A stretch of 64,000 bases of DNA, from positions 124,001 through 188,000 of the forward strand of contig WBZZ01003655.1 in the NCBI GenBank assembly GCA_019918135.1. The letters are read 5' to 3'. The position numbers and the translations under genes were made by a program. Under the pieces are notes generated by a model. The model saw nothing but the letters and a program-made list of their open reading frames with translations, ran no database searches and had not been told where the DNA came from. Position 1 is the stretch's first letter. Each line of letters starts with the position of its first letter. Origin of the DNA: Paulinella micropora (taxonomy: Eukaryota > Cercozoa > Imbricatea > Euglyphida > Paulinellidae). Below, one piece after another: positions 62,101 through 64,000 of the stretch.

Positions 62101-63298
62101 GGCGCGCTTCGCCGGTGTAATTTACGCAGAATTAAAGCTCGACGGTGTCCTGTCCGTGCCATAGCTCGGCCACCGTGCGCAAGACCTGCGGAAATATGAA
62201 AAGATCTGCGGAATTTTTTTTTGCCCGACAACAAAAAAAACAGACGAGGGGAAGAAGGTGGGAGGGAGTAGAGGGGAGAGAGGAAGAGGGGTAGGGGCGC
62301 GCTTCGCCGGTGTACACGAAGAATCACGCAAAAAAAAATCCCTGAAAAAGTTTTAATCTTGGCACTGAGAACCAAGAGAGGGAGAGGGAAAGGGAAGGGG
62401 ACAGGGGGAGTAGGCGCCAAGAAAGCGCAAGAAAAGTCCACGCTGAATTAAAACTCGACAAAGTCTTACACTTGACACTGAGAATTAGGAGATGGAGAGA
62501 ATTTTATTAAAGCTCGACAAGGCATTGCACTTGACATTTGCAACGGCACCCTTCAGGCTGCCGCAGCATCCGGCCCACTCGACGGTCGTACACTTGGGCA
62601 CTGAAAACTAGGAGCGGAGCACCGTGCTTCCAGCACGACCCTGCGGCGGATGAATGGGCGGTGGTCAATGTGCTAGGAGGACAAAAGCCTCACTACCCCC
62701 GACGGCGTCCTGTTCGTGCCATGGCTCAGTCACCGTGCGCAAGGTCGGAGAAATATGAAGAGTGGAAAAAAAATCTGTTTTGCCCGACAACAAAGGGAAC
62801 GGACGGGGGGAAAGAAGGGGGAGGGAGGAAGAGAAAGGGGGGAAGAAGGGGGCGGGGCGCGCTTCGCCGGTGTACAAAAAATCACGCGAAAAAAGAAATC
62901 ATTGACAAAGTTTTAATTTTCGGCACTGAAAACTAAGAGAGAAAAGGGCCGGGGAGGATTAATCTATCTTCCCCCCCCCCCCGTCGGTAAGAGGGAAGGG
63001 TGGCAGAAATGATTTGAGAATACAGAGGGGGGGAGGGACACACAAGACAAATGTAAAGGGGAGGGGGGAGGAGGGAGGGGGCGCCAAGAGAGTGCGAAAA
63101 AAAATACGCTGAATTAAAGCTCGACGGTCTTGCACTTGGGGCACTGACAACTAGGGGCGGAGCACTGTGCTCTAGCACAACCTTGTGGCGGATGGATGGC
63201 GCGGTGGTTCAGGCACACACGCAAAAAAAGGGGGAGACTATTTTAAGACTTGCTAGGCTAAAGAAAAAAAGCAGGGAAACGCAAACCGGAGAGCGGCC
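59154..63298 (+). repeat. Repeat field 5: repeat A copies and spacers
   Basis: Repeat A copies start near 59848, 60401, 62618 and 63161. The last is only partly preserved (GCACTGTGCTCTAGCACA). Spacers as before, plus a short unique stretch at 59330-59450 and a 27-bp near-tandem duplication (CATC(T)CCATGTCATCCGACG type, 59510-59560). No gene assigned. Confidence 0.8.
60633..61960 (+). repeat. Palindrome/minisatellite array 5 (three units, longest)
   Basis: AATTTGGCGCCAAATT is perfect at 60653-60668, with later units near 61131 and 61585. Minisatellite parts are 60838-61000 (nine repeats), 61315-61450 (about seven) and 61772-61955 (about ten), the longest tract in the window. Confidence 0.9.
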
Positions 63299-63952
63299 AT
63301 GGATTCCGGTGCCGGTGACCAGCTGTTTGAAGCTAGTTACACAGGCGCGAACGTCGTGGCCTGGTGCAAGGGGGAACTATGCGCTGCCGTGACCGACGCG
63401 ATGAAAAGCCTGGCCCCCGAAGTTGCGCAACAGCAGGCCACCGTTGAACGCTTAGAACAAGAGTTAGCTTATCATGTGTCTTGGCGTCCAGGCAGAAGAA
63501 GATACAAACGCGCGATTCATGATGGTATCACTAGAGAACTTTGTCCCGAACTGGCAAAAGAGCGAACAGCACTGGCGGAGCTAAAAGGGAGGGAGTTCGA
63601 GGTTACGTTCAAGGTGCGGAAGCGGGCCGGGGTTGGTGTGGAGCTATCAACGGTTGCCAGCCAGGCCCCCGAGACCGTTCAAAAATATAACGAACACGCG
63701 GAGGACGCTGCCTCGCACGAGTCGGATTCTGCCCCGGACTCTGAAATGAATTCTAAATTAGCAAAAGAGCCGGCTCAGAAATCATTCCGGATTGGATTGA
63801 AATCTAGGAAGGCAAACCTCCCAGAGACCGACAGGCAGCTGGAAAAAAAAGGGCAGTACGCGGTACATCCTCTTCCCTCCTCGGAGCGGGGGACAAAAAT
63901 AAGTAAACTTTTTTCGGAGCCTACCGATAGGGGGGGGGGCGCTCCCCCCTAA
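63299..63952 (+). CDS. Coiled-coil protein of unknown function with a repeat-derived C-terminus
   Basis: 217 residues from MDSGAGDQLFEASYTGANVV. Residues about 30-110 are helical with a likely short coiled coil (VAQQQATVERLEQELAYHVS) and a basic patch RPGRRRYKRAIHDG. FEVTFKVRKRAGVGVEL looks like a strand pair. 145-165 is acidic and Ser-rich. From about residue 160 (QKSFRIGLKSRKANLPETDR) to the end is the sequence that recurs as a noncoding dispersed repeat at 11865, 35645/37910, 39925 and 44165. Either the gene's 3' end was copied outwards or it was captured from the repeat. The frame is intact only here, which favours this as the source. No family recognised. Confidence 0.7.
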   Translation: MDSGAGDQLFEASYTGANVVAWCKGELCAAVTDAMKSLAPEVAQQQATVERLEQELAYHVSWRPGRRRYKRAIHDGITRELCPELAKERTALAELKGREFEVTFKVRKRAGVGVELSTVASQAPETVQKYNEHAEDAASHESDSAPDSEMNSKLAKEPAQKSFRIGLKSRKANLPETDRQLEKKGQYAVHPLPSSERGTKISKLFSEPTDRGGGAPP

Positions 63953-64000
63953 CCTTTCTTTCTTCCCTCTCTGAGCCCCCTGAGCCCGGGGGGCTCAAGG
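63953..64000 (+). repeat. 3' flank with TGAGCCC hairpin
   Basis: CTGAGCCCCCTGAGCCCGG then GGGGCTCAAGG, the same 3' flank carried by the dispersed gene-end copies. The C/G blocks can fold as TGAGCCC against GGGCTCA. Confidence 0.6.

Overview
The window reads as part of a large, GC-rich eukaryotic DNA genome, most likely a giant DNA virus (NCLDV-like). A virus-derived or gene-poor segment of a eukaryotic chromosome remains possible. Support comes from intronless ORFs of 200 to 650 codons on both strands, a Fanzor (eukaryotic/viral TnpB-like nuclease), a BRO/antirepressor-like protein beside a frameshifted HNH-type gene, F-box and leucine-rich-repeat proteins, a two-finger C2H2 remnant with the animal-type TGEKPY linker, and an integrin-alpha-like membrane protein. 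I see no bacterial operons, Shine-Dalgarno pattern, rRNA or tRNA. The species cannot be fixed from the sequence alone.

Layout: 0-9.8 kb is the gene-dense end. It holds a frameshifted gene with a GAA tract, a seven-bladed FG-GAP membrane protein ending in a CaaX box, an LRR protein, a small hydrophobic ORF, the HNH/BRO-like pair and the first member of a three-copy family. From 9.8 to 31.3 kb there are only two further intact genes (15.3-18.1 kb); the rest is interspersed repeat carrying broken copies of window genes. From 31.3 to 37.9 kb is a second gene island: a deleted gene copy, an inverted second LRR gene, an F-box protein with a broken relative, and a Fanzor element sitting inside an older repeat. 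From 37.9 to 63.2 kb repeats dominate again, with decayed LRR, zinc-finger, membrane-protein and unknown genes. The last gene (63.3 kb) has a C-terminal end that is itself one of the dispersed repeat families.

The repeats are layered. (i) A module of about 150 bp (repeat A), with 40 or more copies all in + orientation, has a short hairpin at its start that survives by compensatory and wobble changes. (ii) Spacer modules built around TTAATTAAAG/ATTAAAACTCGAC-type motifs carry long G/C or purine/pyrimidine runs. (iii) Five loci carry units of about 440 bp with near-perfect TTTGGCGCCAAA palindromes and an 18-bp pyrimidine minisatellite. (iv) Fragments of real genes, including Fanzor 5' ends, are scattered among them. 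Frequent homopolymer-length differences make most repeat ORFs meaningless and leave open whether some frameshifts are sequencing errors.

How the genes might work together is largely inference. The FG-GAP protein and the truncated single-pass protein would be surface proteins, the F-box protein a ubiquitin-ligase adaptor, the BRO-like, HNH and Fanzor proteins DNA-acting, and the rest lineage-specific families of unknown role. The most notable items are the Fanzor with a displaced catalytic glutamate in an element whose borders can be read from the repeat it split, its truncated 5' derivatives, and the palindrome/minisatellite arrays, which resemble viral homologous-region origins in organisation.
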